From contig JAPPOG010000015.1 of the NCBI GenBank assembly GCA_028818225.1, positions 1-64,000 of the forward strand: a DNA stretch of 64,000 nucleotides, read 5' to 3'. The position numbers were made by a program, and so were the translations under genes. The notes beneath the pieces were generated by a model, which was not told the origin of the DNA, ran no database searches, and was given only the letters and a program-made list of their open reading frames with translations. Source of the stretch: Gammaproteobacteria bacterium (GTDB taxonomy: Bacteria > Pseudomonadota > Gammaproteobacteria > Pseudomonadales > Pseudohongiellaceae). Of this stretch, positions 44,542 through 53,296 are shown piece by piece. Each line of letters begins with the position of its first letter. Positions within the stretch are counted from its first letter, which is position 1.

Positions 44542-45883
44542 ACCGCTTGTTTTTCGCCTGCTGATTCAATTGGCGAAACTGCTCCATCTTTTCTTTTATA
44601 CGAATTTCCAAACCGCTCTCTTTAGGATAATAGTACTGCTCTTCATGAATTTCTTCCGGTAAATAATTCTCGCCCGCTGCAAAGGCATTATCCTCATCAT
44701 GCGCGTAACGATATTCATCGCCGTAACCCAGATCCTTGCTCAAGTTGGTGGTGGCATTACGTAGATGCAGCGGGACTTCCAGGCTACCATGTTCGGCGAT
44801 CGCTTTGCGGGCCAAGCCAAAAGCTTCATATAGGGCATTACTTTTTGGTGCGCTGGCAAGGTAGACCGCAGCCTGGGCCAGAGCAAGATCACCTTCGGGA
44901 CTTCCAAGTCGGGTATAGGAATCCCAGGCATTCAAAGTCACCTGCAGTGCACGGGGATCCGCCAACCCAATGTCTTCAGTTGCCATGCGATTAAGGCGAC
45001 GGGCGATGTAAACCGGATCGCATCCACCGTCTAACATTCGCGTTAACCAGTAAAGTGTCGCATCGGGTGACGAACCACGTACCGATTTATGCAGGGCAGA
45101 AATCTGCTCATAAAAACTGTCACCACCCTTGTCGAAGCGCCGATAGGATTCTTCTACCACTTGCGCGATATGTTCATCGCTTATCTGACATTTGCCATCT
45201 ACCAGTTCCGCCATATCACTTAGCACTTCGAGATAATTTAAAGTGCGGCGCGCATCTCCGTCGCCGGTTCTGGCCAGGGCAAGTTTCTGTTCATCGGTCA
45301 GTTGCAGATTTAGTCGACCCAGGCCTTTGTCAGAATCACCAACTGCCTTATCGATGACCCCGAGTAAATCTGCTTCAGTTAATGCCTTGAGCAAGTAAAC
45401 ACGAGCACGGGAAAGCAAGGCGTTGTTAAGTTCAAATGAAGGGTTCTCGGTCGTTGCACCGATAAACAAAATTGTACCGTCTTCGATGTGGGGTAGAAAC
45501 GCATCTTGTTGCGCCTTATTAAATCGATGTACTTCATCAACAAAAAGCAATGTTTTTCGCGCGCTGTTTGATTGTTGAAACTTTGCCTGCTCGATAGTGG
45601 CGCGAATTTCCTTAACACCGGCAAGTACGGCTGATATGGATTCGAAATGGCAATCACAGGTAGTTGCGATGATTCTTGCCAGGGTAGTTTTACCCACACC
45701 TGGAGGCCCCCATAGAATCATGGAATGGGGTTGTTGATTGGTGATGGCTTCGTAGATGGATTTTCCCGGACTCAACAGGTGAGCTTGACCAACAAAGTCT
45801 TCGAGAGTTCCCGGGCGCAAGCGTGCCGCCAGTGGCTGGTAGACCGAATTACTGGATTCTTCATTAAGCAATAAGGAGTCCAT
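44534..45883 (-). CDS. rarA: Replication-associated recombination protein RarA (MgsA)
   Basis: This is a cytoplasmic AAA+ ATPase acting at stalled replication forks, 449 residues from the ATG at 45883. It opens with the family segment PLAARLRPGTLEDFVGQAHLL. Walker A is GPPGVGKTTLARIIA and Walker B is LLFVDEVHRFNKAQQDAF. Sensor 1 lies in FIGATTENPSFELNNALLSRA, and the C-terminal RarA tetramerisation region follows. The 12-residue extension to a GTG at 45919 is not typical of the family. TATAAT lies six bases before the chosen ATG, so a leaderless or alternative start is possible. It heads the rarA-DUF58-TgpA operon. Confidence 0.95.
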   Translation of the reverse strand: MDSLLLNEESSNSVYQPLAARLRPGTLEDFVGQAHLLSPGKSIYEAITNQQPHSMILWGPPGVGKTTLARIIATTCDCHFESISAVLAGVKEIRATIEQAKFQQSNSARKTLLFVDEVHRFNKAQQDAFLPHIEDGTILFIGATTENPSFELNNALLSRARVYLLKALTEADLLGVIDKAVGDSDKGLGRLNLQLTDEQKLALARTGDGDARRTLNYLEVLSDMAELVDGKCQISDEHIAQVVEESYRRFDKGGDSFYEQISALHKSVRGSSPDATLYWLTRMLDGGCDPVYIARRLNRMATEDIGLADPRALQVTLNAWDSYTRLGSPEGDLALAQAAVYLASAPKSNALYEAFGLARKAIAEHGSLEVPLHLRNATTNLSKDLGYGDEYRYAHDEDNAFAAGENYLPEEIHEEQYYYPKESGLEIRIKEKMEQFRQLNQQAKNKRYE

Positions 45884-45923
45884 GGCTCGATTATAAGTGC
45901 AAGCGAAAAAAGGCTGCACCCTT

Positions 45924-45929
45924 TATAAT
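45924..45929 (+). promoter_or_regulatory. Candidate -10 element of maoC-like gene
   Basis: TATAAT on the plus strand lies about 40 bases before the MaoC start. A second TATAAT on the minus strand overlaps this region ahead of rarA, so the two divergent genes may have interlocked promoters. No convincing -35 box was found for either. Confidence 0.35.
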
Positions 45930-45971
45930 CCTTCCCCGCAGAAATGTACTGATTCAGGGAGAAACACCGCG

Positions 45972-46442
45972 ATGGCTAGTCCGGCATATTTTGAAGATTT
46001 TCAGGCAGGTATGACTTATGAGTTCGGTAAATACCATGTAACTGAAGAAGAAATTTTGCAGTTCGCATCCATGTACGATCCCCAGCCATTTCATCTATCT
46101 GATGAAGCAGGCAAGAAAACACTTTTTGGCGGCTTGTGCGCTTCCGGCTGGCATACCTGTTCTATGGCGATGCGCATGATCGTTGACAATATGCCAAAGG
46201 GGGATACGGGTACGATGGGCTCACCCGGAATCGATGAGTTGCGCTGGATTAAGCCGGTATTTCCCGGTGACACATTGCGCATGAAAACAACAATTCTCGA
46301 CAAGAGAGAATCCCGCTCCCGTCCCGAAATGGGTTCCGTGTTTATGCTTAACGAAATGTTTAACCAGAATGATGAACTGGTAATGAGCAATAAACCCATC
46401 GTATTGTGCAGGAAGAAGAGTATCCAGGAAGGAATAAAGTAG
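45972..46442 (+). CDS. MaoC-family dehydratase/hydratase
   Basis: This 156-residue hot-dog-fold protein of the MaoC hydratase family starts at the ATG at 45972 (MASPAYFEDFQAGM). The active-site pattern MYDPQPFHLSDEAGKKTLFGG followed by SGWHTCS corresponds to the (R)-specific enoyl-CoA hydratase loop with a D..P.H arrangement. It is probably a hydratase on a CoA thioester, or a close relative acting on a fatty-acid or aromatic CoA. It is divergent from rarA, with start sites 88 bases apart, and convergent with the VOC gene. Confidence 0.92.
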   Translation: MASPAYFEDFQAGMTYEFGKYHVTEEEILQFASMYDPQPFHLSDEAGKKTLFGGLCASGWHTCSMAMRMIVDNMPKGDTGTMGSPGIDELRWIKPVFPGDTLRMKTTILDKRESRSRPEMGSVFMLNEMFNQNDELVMSNKPIVLCRKKSIQEGIK

Positions 46443-46510
46443 AGAAGATTAATTTTTTCTCTAGTTGCCTGGATAAGGATGAGCCAGGCCGCCAAACAAT
46501 AAAGCTGCCC

Positions 46511-46993
46511 CTAGTCGCCGGTATGTTTGTTGGACTGCCAGTCGGCTAGCTGGGCGTGGGCTTCAGCGCTATCGAAGGAGGATGTCCCTTCTGCAGTTTT
46601 TGCGGTGAGCTCGATAACGTAGCCGTTGGGATCCCGGAAGTAAATTGAATGGATAAATCCATGATCGGCAACGCCTCGAGTTTCAATGCCGGCTTCTTCA
46701 CCTTGCGCCTTCATGGCAAGCATATGCTGATAGTCAACTTCCAGTGCTATGTGTAAATCAAAATCATGCTGTGATTTGAATTCGAATGGCTCACTGGGTG
46801 CTTCGAAGAATGCCAGGTAAGAACCATCTCCCATCTCGAAGAAACTGTGTAATACATTACTGGCTCGACCAGTTTTAGTAGTCTTTATTTCCAGCACATG
46901 CATTAGCTTGAGCCCGAGAAAGTCTTCATAGAACTGGCGCGTCTCTTCCGTATCACGACAGCGGTAGGCATTGTGGTGCAAACCCTTGATCAT
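46511..46993 (-). CDS. VOC-family dioxygenase/lyase
   Basis: This 160-residue vicinal-oxygen-chelate protein has HHNAYRCRDTEETRQFYEDFLGLKLMH at the N-terminus (metal histidine), DLHIALEVDYQ in the middle and HGFIHSIYFRDPNGYVIEL at the C-terminus (metal histidine and glutamate). This spacing resembles glyoxalase/catechol dioxygenase-like two-module proteins. Its start overlaps the stop of the moxR gene by four bases (ATGA), so it is co-translated with MoxR. Ring cleavage, glyoxal detoxification and isomerase activity are all possible. Confidence 0.88.
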   Translation of the reverse strand: MIKGLHHNAYRCRDTEETRQFYEDFLGLKLMHVLEIKTTKTGRASNVLHSFFEMGDGSYLAFFEAPSEPFEFKSQHDFDLHIALEVDYQHMLAMKAQGEEAGIETRGVADHGFIHSIYFRDPNGYVIELTAKTAEGTSSFDSAEAHAQLADWQSNKHTGD

Positions 46994-47946
46994 CTTGGTA
47001 CCGCAGTGTGCTTGATAATATTTTGCAATAATTCATGGGCATGAGAGCTATCGCTGTCACGGCCATGTCGTGGCAGAACACGATGATCCCAAACTGGTGG
47101 AATTAATTTTTGGATATCTTCCAGAAGTACCTGGTTACGTCCTTTCACTAAGGCATAGGCTTTACAGGCTGTGGCTAAATGCATGGAGCCTCGTGGCGAG
47201 ATACCAAGTTTGATACCCTGGTCTTCTCTCGTTGCACGAGATAACTCGATGATGTACCGGGCCAGATCCTCATGCAGAAAAACGTCTTCACAATTTCTGC
47301 GAAGTGCGCGCACGTAGTCTGCAGTTAGCACCGGCGCAGGATCATGCCGGGTTGCATCACCATAATCTCCCAATAAGTGAAGCTCTGATTCGAGATTGGG
47401 ATAGCCGAGACTGATGGACGTTAGAAATCTATCCAGCTGCGCTTCCGGCAAGGGATTTGTGCTATCGAAATCGATCGGGTTCTGCGTGGCGATTACGGTA
47501 AACAAATCTGACAGTGGGTAGTTCACTCCATCGGCAGCAACGAAACCTTCTTCCATGGCTTGTAAGAAAGCAGACTGACTACGAGTTGGCGCACGATTAA
47601 TTTCATCTGCCAGGAGGAAGTCTGTAAATATAGGGCCGGGTGAAAATTCAAACTTTGTTTCTGTTTGATTGTATACCGCGCCACCTAAAACATCGGCGGG
47701 CAAAATGTCGTTGGTAAACTGGATACGATTGAAGTCTAGCCCAAGAATTTGCGCCATGCTCTTGGCTAGAGTGGTCTTACCAACACCGGGTACATCAACC
47801 ACCAGCACGTGACCCTTGGCGATAACACTCGCCAATAAAAGCTCGATCACAAAGTCATCCCCTAACCAGTGTTTGGCCAGGGATTTATGCGCTTGATCAA
47901 GCAGCGATAACAGCTCGGTTAGTTCGTCTTGCGATGTATCAGGCAT
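46990..47946 (-). CDS. MoxR-family AAA+ ATPase
   Basis: This 318-residue MoxR AAA+ ATPase has Walker A VPGVGKTTLAKSMA, Walker B in FLLADEINRAPTRSQSAFLQAMEE, the sensor stretch ATQNPIDFDSTNPLPEAQLDRF (in two parts ATQNPID and PLPEAQLDRF), and sensor 2 in GISPRGSMHLA. It works as a chaperone-like remodelling ATPase on membrane or periplasmic partners, often DUF58 and TgpA proteins. Those genes are near (41258-44541) but in another transcription unit, separated by rarA and maoC. It carries its own downstream VOC gene. Confidence 0.93.
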   Translation of the reverse strand: MPDTSQDELTELLSLLDQAHKSLAKHWLGDDFVIELLLASVIAKGHVLVVDVPGVGKTTLAKSMAQILGLDFNRIQFTNDILPADVLGGAVYNQTETKFEFSPGPIFTDFLLADEINRAPTRSQSAFLQAMEEGFVAADGVNYPLSDLFTVIATQNPIDFDSTNPLPEAQLDRFLTSISLGYPNLESELHLLGDYGDATRHDPAPVLTADYVRALRRNCEDVFLHEDLARYIIELSRATREDQGIKLGISPRGSMHLATACKAYALVKGRNQVLLEDIQKLIPPVWDHRVLPRHGRDSDSSHAHELLQNIIKHTAVPR

Positions 47947-48036
47947 TTAATCTTGGTATTGCTAAAAAAGCACATCCTAGCAGTACTCATGGTACTGTTG
48001 TGCGTTGTTTTCTACAAAATTACGCCAATTTTGGGG

Positions 48037-49347
48037 CTATCTGGGGCTTTTGTCAGTTGTCAGGAAATAAAACAATAATCCTGAAGCGATTACGCCAAGG
48101 CTAAACAGTCCCTCAACCGGTCGCATGAGCAGGGTAAAAGTCAGCGTCCATCCGGTAAGCGCAAGAAAGATAATAGGCGTTAGTGGATAGAGAAATGCTT
48201 TATATGGCCGCTGGGCGTCTGGATGGCGAAAACGCATAACGAATAATCCAAGCACTGTTACGAAAGTATTCAGTGCCATGGTGAAACCAGCGAATACCAG
48301 TATGGATTCAAAAGTCGAAGAAAGAATAAATAGAATGGCGATTGAGGATTGGATATAAATTGCCGTTGTTGGAATTCCGGAAGAGTTTACTTTGCCGAGA
48401 AACTTCAAGCGCGGAAAGTCTTCACCTATTACCTGGATAACTCTCGGGCCGGCCATAGTCATTGCGCTTACTGTCGAAATCAGGAGCAATGCCAGGGCAA
48501 CACCAAATGCACTACCGGCAACTTCTCCGAAAGCAACTTGCGCAGCAATTGCTCCGACTTCAACTTCGCCAACCATGGCATCCATCGGAGCGGTGTACAG
48601 GAATGCAAAATTTAATGCCAGATACAGGACTGTGACGATACTTGTTCCGGTTATTAATACCCAGGGTAAAGTTTTTTTCGGATTCTCAATTTCACTGGAG
48701 AGATAAGTTGCCGCATTCCAACCGGAGTAGGCAAAGCTTACATAGATTAAGGCGACCGCAAAGGTGCCGCTTGTAATGACACTAAAATCACCAGTTACTG
48801 GCGCAAACGTTACTGGCTGCGGTGAGTCTACAACCACCAATGTTGCCAGAATGAAGACCAGGATCACCACAACCTTAAGCACGGTAAAGATTACCTGCGT
48901 ACCGCCACTGTAACGATGATTGGTTCCATGCACAGCGGCCAGGACAATAAGCAGGGCGATGGCAAATCCCTTTTCGACAGTATCACTAGCACCTCCAAAC
49001 AGCGAAGAAGTGAAATAAGCGGCGAAGGTCATGGCAGCTAACGCGGTGGGCGCAGCAAAACCAACAGCTGCAGAAATCCAGCCTGATACAAATCCGGCTG
49101 CCGGGTGATAAATTCGCGACAGAAAATTGTACTCGCCACCGGAGCGTGGAAAGGTTGCTCCTAATTCAGCGTAGGAGATTGCCCCGCAAAGCGCGGCAAG
49201 CCCGCCCACTGCCCATAACAGTAAAAGAGCAAACCCAGAGCGTATGTCTACCAGTTGAAAACCAAGACTGGTGAACACCCCGGTGCCAATCATGTTGGCA
49301 ACAATGACAGCCGTAATAGTGATGTAGCGAAATTTACCCAATGCCAT
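48037..49347 (-). CDS. APC-family amino acid permease
   Basis: This inner-membrane permease of the APC/LAT-like type has 436 residues and about twelve membrane segments. Family signatures are VANMIGTGVFTSLG at the N-terminus and GGEYNFLSRIYHPAAGFVSG in the second helix region. SFAYSGWNAATYLSSEIENPKKTLPWVL is the characteristic helix 6 stretch, seen here as FAYSGWNAATYL and EIENPKKTLP. It would import or exchange amino acids or polyamines by proton- or cation-coupled transport. It is a single gene with no catabolic neighbour that identifies the substrate. Confidence 0.93.
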   Translation of the reverse strand: MALGKFRYITITAVIVANMIGTGVFTSLGFQLVDIRSGFALLLLWAVGGLAALCGAISYAELGATFPRSGGEYNFLSRIYHPAAGFVSGWISAAVGFAAPTALAAMTFAAYFTSSLFGGASDTVEKGFAIALLIVLAAVHGTNHRYSGGTQVIFTVLKVVVILVFILATLVVVDSPQPVTFAPVTGDFSVITSGTFAVALIYVSFAYSGWNAATYLSSEIENPKKTLPWVLITGTSIVTVLYLALNFAFLYTAPMDAMVGEVEVGAIAAQVAFGEVAGSAFGVALALLLISTVSAMTMAGPRVIQVIGEDFPRLKFLGKVNSSGIPTTAIYIQSSIAILFILSSTFESILVFAGFTMALNTFVTVLGLFVMRFRHPDAQRPYKAFLYPLTPIIFLALTGWTLTFTLLMRPVEGLFSLGVIASGLLFYFLTTDKSPR

Positions 49348-49374
49348 CGACTTATTGCTCTTCTTTAATTAGGC

Positions 49375-50214
49375 CTAGTTTGCAGGTATGGGGCGGGTTT
49401 CCCCCGGGGTAAGGAAAATATCCTGGCCTCGAAGTTCCGGTGGTCTTTGAATTGGATCTGTGGGAATCGTATCTGGAACATGAACACCAACATTGCGGAG
49501 TGCTTTGATGCGATTATCCAAAATGTCTCGTCCGGCAGCAGTACTTAAAAACCAGTAAGGCGGAAACGCCATATGTGGCGTGCGTTCATCCCAGTATTCT
49601 GCATCGTTAGCGAAGTGATCGTCTCTTGGGTCCGCATCTCCCAGGTGTAAGACGGTTGAGTTGTTATTTAGCGTCACTCGCCAGGCAATATTTTCCACAT
49701 CCATCATCCGCATCGGATAACCGGAATGGGGAATACGAACAGCTTCCACCAGCAAGTCATTTTCGGTAAACCTTACGGGCGCATCATCGAATGCCAGGAT
49801 TACGGAATTAACTCGACCAAACACCGCTGAACCGCTGTCCCCGGCGGCCGAACGCATGGCGATAATGGCCTGGTTGGGCGCATACAGCTGGATGCCCGGT
49901 TGTGCTTCCATAAGCTGGTAAATTTCTTCGGGAGAAAAGTGATCGCCGTGATAGTGACTGATAAAAATGGCATCGACGCCATCGAAAGGAATCTCTCCGG
50001 CAAAAATGGCCGCTTTCATTTCTTCTGGGGGTAATAAGTACTGGCCATAGGTGTTGGGAAAAAGGGGATCAAACAGAATCTTGGTTTCGCCATCGCTGAC
50101 CATAACCCCTTCATTAGCGATATAGAATGCAGAAGGATTCTGTGCGTTTACCAGGCCAGCCAGAAAGCTGGAAATTAGCAACAAACATGTTCTGATTCTT
50201 TTACTAATAGTCAT
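49375..50214 (-). CDS. Exported MBL-fold metallohydrolase
   Basis: This 279-residue metallo-beta-lactamase-fold protein has a signal peptide (ending GLVNAQN). The start at 50214 is supported by GAGGA about eight bases upstream and avoids overlap with the M1 peptidase gene. Zinc ligands are visible in ISHYHGDHFSPEE (HxHxDH), in the later IPHSGYP and in HLGDADPRDDH. The arrangement resembles lactonase/phosphodiesterase-like MBL proteins of the UlaG/YcbL group. It lies 13 bases downstream of the M1 peptidase stop and is probably co-transcribed with it. The substrate is not known. Confidence 0.85.
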   Translation of the reverse strand: MTISKRIRTCLLLISSFLAGLVNAQNPSAFYIANEGVMVSDGETKILFDPLFPNTYGQYLLPPEEMKAAIFAGEIPFDGVDAIFISHYHGDHFSPEEIYQLMEAQPGIQLYAPNQAIIAMRSAAGDSGSAVFGRVNSVILAFDDAPVRFTENDLLVEAVRIPHSGYPMRMMDVENIAWRVTLNNNSTVLHLGDADPRDDHFANDAEYWDERTPHMAFPPYWFLSTAAGRDILDNRIKALRNVGVHVPDTIPTDPIQRPPELRGQDIFLTPGETRPIPAN

Positions 50215-50227
50215 GGAAAATCCTCGT

Positions 50228-51895
50228 TTAGTCGGAGGTGCAGGCTTCTGAAGTGCCAAAGTTTCGAAATACTTTTGTGTCTGGATCAATGACCAGAGAG
50301 GCGTCAGCAGCGATGGGGTAGAAGCTGCCGTCAGTGGGAATAGTAACCATTCTACTGCGTCCACCCTCAACAATTTCAACCGGCATATCAAATAGCAAAT
50401 CCGGGTAATTTTCGAACGATATACGAATACCGCTGTCCAGTCTTTCTTCTTTTAATACCGGCAAGTCTTTCTTCTTTATATAAATATCGAAAAACCAGTT
50501 CAGGTCTTCGCCATGTTCCTCGCTGGCGATACGAATAAAATCTTCAGTGCTGCGTCGGGTTGGGGTAATTGGATAATGCAAAGACCAGGGATCTGCAGTG
50601 TCGTAGATCAAGCGGCGAATTGATCGCCAGAATTTTTCATCGCCCATTAACCAGCGCAGTGTATGCAATGACCAGCTGCCTTTGTAGTAGGGATCGTTGG
50701 TATCATGATAGCTTTGCGAGACGAGTCCTTCAGGTACAACCGGTTTGCAATTCTGAATTTCGTTGTAGTTATCCCACATCCTGCTCCAGTAGCCAGCCTC
50801 GCCTATAACATCACGGGCATAGAGAGGTTGCATATGTGCCGCCATGCCTTCATGCAGCCAGAAATCACGACTTTCTTCCTGGGTCATCAGGTTGCCAAAC
50901 CACTCATGGGCAAACTCATGTTGCATTAGCCAATCAAAACCATGGGGATCTAAAGTAAAACCATTGCCGTAACCATTCATGGTTTGATGTTCCATTCCCA
51001 AATAGGGAATTTCGACGATACCAATTTTTTCTTCTCCCCATGGGTATGGACCCAACACTCTCTCAAACCAGGCGAGCTGTTCTACGAAATCATCCGCTAT
51101 CAATTTCTCAATCTTCTCCATGTCATCTGTTACATGGTAGAAGATGATAGGTATAACGTTGTTTCCGCTTATTCCGTTACGGTGCTCAAGTTCGAATTTT
51201 TCAAACGGACCGATATTGATTGCCAGGTGGTAAGTAGAAATAGGATTTGTGGTACGCCAGTGGTAAGTCGTTCGATCGCCAGTAATTTGTTCCGATACCA
51301 GTAAGCCATTCATTACTGCCACAAGATTCGAAGGAACCGTTATGTGCATGTCGGCACCTTCTTCTGGCTTATCGGATATATGATCCTTGCAGGGCCAATA
51401 GAGATCGCAACCCCGTCCTTGCACTGCCGTGGCAATCCAGTGTTCTCCGCTGTCGGTTCTGTCGAATACGAAGCCACCGTCCCATGGAGGGTTCTCCGCA
51501 ATATACGGACGCCCACTGTAACTTACGGAGGTAGTAAAAGAGGAAGCTGATCTTACATTCTGACCTGACAAGAGCAGTTTGCCACCCCGTTTTTCAAACA
51601 CAGCAGGGTTGTTGTTAATTGCAACCGATTCAATGGTAAAGCGGGGATCAAAATCAAGTTCTATTTCGTCGAGAGACTCAATAGCCACAGCGCGCATTTG
51701 TACATCACCAGTGATAAACCGCCGATCAGGATCGATCTCGATACTTAATGTGTAATGTTTTACGTCGTACGCCGTTTGCAGAGCACTGAGCTCACCGCTG
51801 GAAATTTCCGTCTGTGGGTGCAGAGGCGGATTGGAACTGCATCCAGACAAGATAAGAAAGCCAGCAATCCATGCAACCTGTGGTTCGATTTTCAT
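50228..51895 (-). CDS. M1-family metallopeptidase lipoprotein
   Basis: This 555-residue aminopeptidase-N-like zinc peptidase is anchored as a lipoprotein (lipobox ILSGC). The zinc site is HEFAHEWFGNLMT (HExxH near residue 326) with the downstream glutamate in WLHEGMAAH. The family exopeptidase motif is altered here to YLGMEHQTMNGYGNG in place of the GAMEN-type loop. It probably trims peptides at the outer leaflet of the inner membrane or in the outer membrane. It precedes the MBL-fold gene in an apparent two-gene unit. The start at 51895 is the only good signal-peptide start. Confidence 0.9.
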   Translation of the reverse strand: MKIEPQVAWIAGFLILSGCSSNPPLHPQTEISSGELSALQTAYDVKHYTLSIEIDPDRRFITGDVQMRAVAIESLDEIELDFDPRFTIESVAINNNPAVFEKRGGKLLLSGQNVRSASSFTTSVSYSGRPYIAENPPWDGGFVFDRTDSGEHWIATAVQGRGCDLYWPCKDHISDKPEEGADMHITVPSNLVAVMNGLLVSEQITGDRTTYHWRTTNPISTYHLAINIGPFEKFELEHRNGISGNNVIPIIFYHVTDDMEKIEKLIADDFVEQLAWFERVLGPYPWGEEKIGIVEIPYLGMEHQTMNGYGNGFTLDPHGFDWLMQHEFAHEWFGNLMTQEESRDFWLHEGMAAHMQPLYARDVIGEAGYWSRMWDNYNEIQNCKPVVPEGLVSQSYHDTNDPYYKGSWSLHTLRWLMGDEKFWRSIRRLIYDTADPWSLHYPITPTRRSTEDFIRIASEEHGEDLNWFFDIYIKKKDLPVLKEERLDSGIRISFENYPDLLFDMPVEIVEGGRSRMVTIPTDGSFYPIAADASLVIDPDTKVFRNFGTSEACTSD

Positions 51896-52274
51896 GGGCG
51901 CAGTGTAGCCTTTGCCATTAGGAAACTAAACTGCTGAATGTTCCGGCAAAGGCTATAGTCTCGCTTATTCAGATTTTGCGGGGGAGTGTTGACTCGTCTT
52001 CATACAGCAAACATATGTATTGCATCGTGTTCTTGCTTGGATACAGGTAATCAGAATCCCCATACTGGCTATTACTTACAGCGTGTAATTGCAGTATGAA
52101 TTCCCGGCGCGAGCCAATCCCAGTGCCTCAATTCCTGGACGAATTAGCGAGAGCTAATGGGACACTGACTGGCTTGGAGCTTCCGGAACTTGCAGCCATG
52201 GGCCCATAGCTTCTGCTATAGTAAGCCCATAGCTCGGCAAATACAGAGAAAAGCCGGGACAGCGGAGGCGAACA
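51896..52274. other. Divergent intergenic region with a 10-bp direct repeat
   Basis: These 379 bases separate the M1 peptidase from the secreted protein at 52275. GCCCATAGCT occurs twice (52202-52211 and 52225-52234), 23 bases apart start to start, near the right end. A frame of 37 residues (52096-52209) exists but has no ribosome site and is not called. No clear promoter with both boxes was seen. Confidence 0.6.
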
Positions 52275-53276
52275 ATGAAAAGAAACCCAGCTGAATTTAC
52301 CAGAAGTCTTACAAGTACAGCAGTTGTGGCAGTCTGCACCCTTGCTCTAACTACGATTGCCAGTGCCCAGGATTGGCAGCCCGAAATCCTTTCCGACGGC
52401 CAGCCCAATATTACTGGCATGTGGAACAATGTCGGAGCCACGGCAACTCCCGTGGAAATGCCCGATGAGTTTGAAGGCAGGGTACCAACCGCGGAGGAGT
52501 TAGCCGAGTTTATTGCTCGCCGAGACGAGGCGCGCAAAGGCAATGTCTGGCAAGGATTTGAAAACAGCACTGGCGTAGGCGCCTACGAAAATTACTGGTT
52601 CGACTGGTACTGGTCCGACGCCGTAGCCGATGCGCCAGCGCTTGTGGTTGATCCCCCCAATGGTCGTATTCCCGCCTATACCGCTGCAGCACAGGAAGCA
52701 ATTCGACTCAACGTCGTGGAAGAACATGACTCAGCAGCCACCGTCGAATCCGGTGATCGTTGTTTGTCCCGCGGCGTATTCGGCATGATGATGCCCACCG
52801 CCTATAACAACGGTAAGCTGATCATACAATCCCCCGGTTATGTAATGATCCACAGTGAAATGATTCATAACGCCCGAATCATTCCTATCGATGCTGGCGA
52901 TCATATCGATGACAAGATAAAACTCTGGGAAGGAGATGCCCGCGGTCGTTGGGAAGGCAATACGCTTATTATTGAATCAACTAATTTCAAGTATGTGCGC
53001 AACATGCGTGCGCCCGGTAGAGGTAATCCTCCCCAAAACGAAGGGCGCAAGATGATCGAAACTTTTACCTTCGAGGATGAGAATACCTTACGTTACACAT
53101 TAACCGTTGATGATCCCCTCACCTACGAGGCGCCCTGGACAGTTGCCTTTCCTTATTTGAAAGACGATGACTACACGCAATATGAATATGCCTGCCATGA
53201 AGGCAACTATGCAATGGAAACCCGGCTGAGTGGTGCTCGTGTCGAAGAACGTGGATTTGCAGAATCTGGAAGATAA
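52275..53276 (+). CDS. Secreted protein of unknown function, paralogue of 40196-41200
   Basis: This 333-residue secreted protein has a signal peptide (ending TIASAQD) and ribosome site GGAGGC just upstream. The mature part starts QPNITGMWNNVG and ends with YACHEGNYAMETRLSGARVEERG, the same CHEGN end as its paralogue at 40196. Shared stretches are DRCLSRG, the WEGNTLIIEST block and the strand-rich TLRYTLTVDDPLTYEAPW. No catalytic motif is recognised. It lies 20 bases before a PQQ dehydrogenase lipoprotein and is probably co-transcribed with it, so it may be a periplasmic partner. Confidence 0.82.
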   Translation: MKRNPAEFTRSLTSTAVVAVCTLALTTIASAQDWQPEILSDGQPNITGMWNNVGATATPVEMPDEFEGRVPTAEELAEFIARRDEARKGNVWQGFENSTGVGAYENYWFDWYWSDAVADAPALVVDPPNGRIPAYTAAAQEAIRLNVVEEHDSAATVESGDRCLSRGVFGMMMPTAYNNGKLIIQSPGYVMIHSEMIHNARIIPIDAGDHIDDKIKLWEGDARGRWEGNTLIIESTNFKYVRNMRAPGRGNPPQNEGRKMIETFTFEDENTLRYTLTVDDPLTYEAPWTVAFPYLKDDDYTQYEYACHEGNYAMETRLSGARVEERGFAESGR

Positions 53277-53296
53277 CTTGGTAGGAGTTTTTCCAA

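Noticed and set aside
46440-46463. TAGAGAA/TTCTCTA stem after the MaoC gene as a terminator
   Set aside because: The stem is only seven A/T-rich pairs with a ten-base loop and no clean T run after it.
52096-52209. A 37-residue frame in the M1/CHEGN intergenic region (begins NSRREPIPVPQFLDELARA)
   Set aside because: It has no ribosome site, and no other evidence supports translation. It is kept only as a note.
52190-52222. Promoter made of TTGCAG and TATAGT upstream of 52275
   Set aside because: The spacing of 21 bases is too long for a usual sigma-70 promoter.
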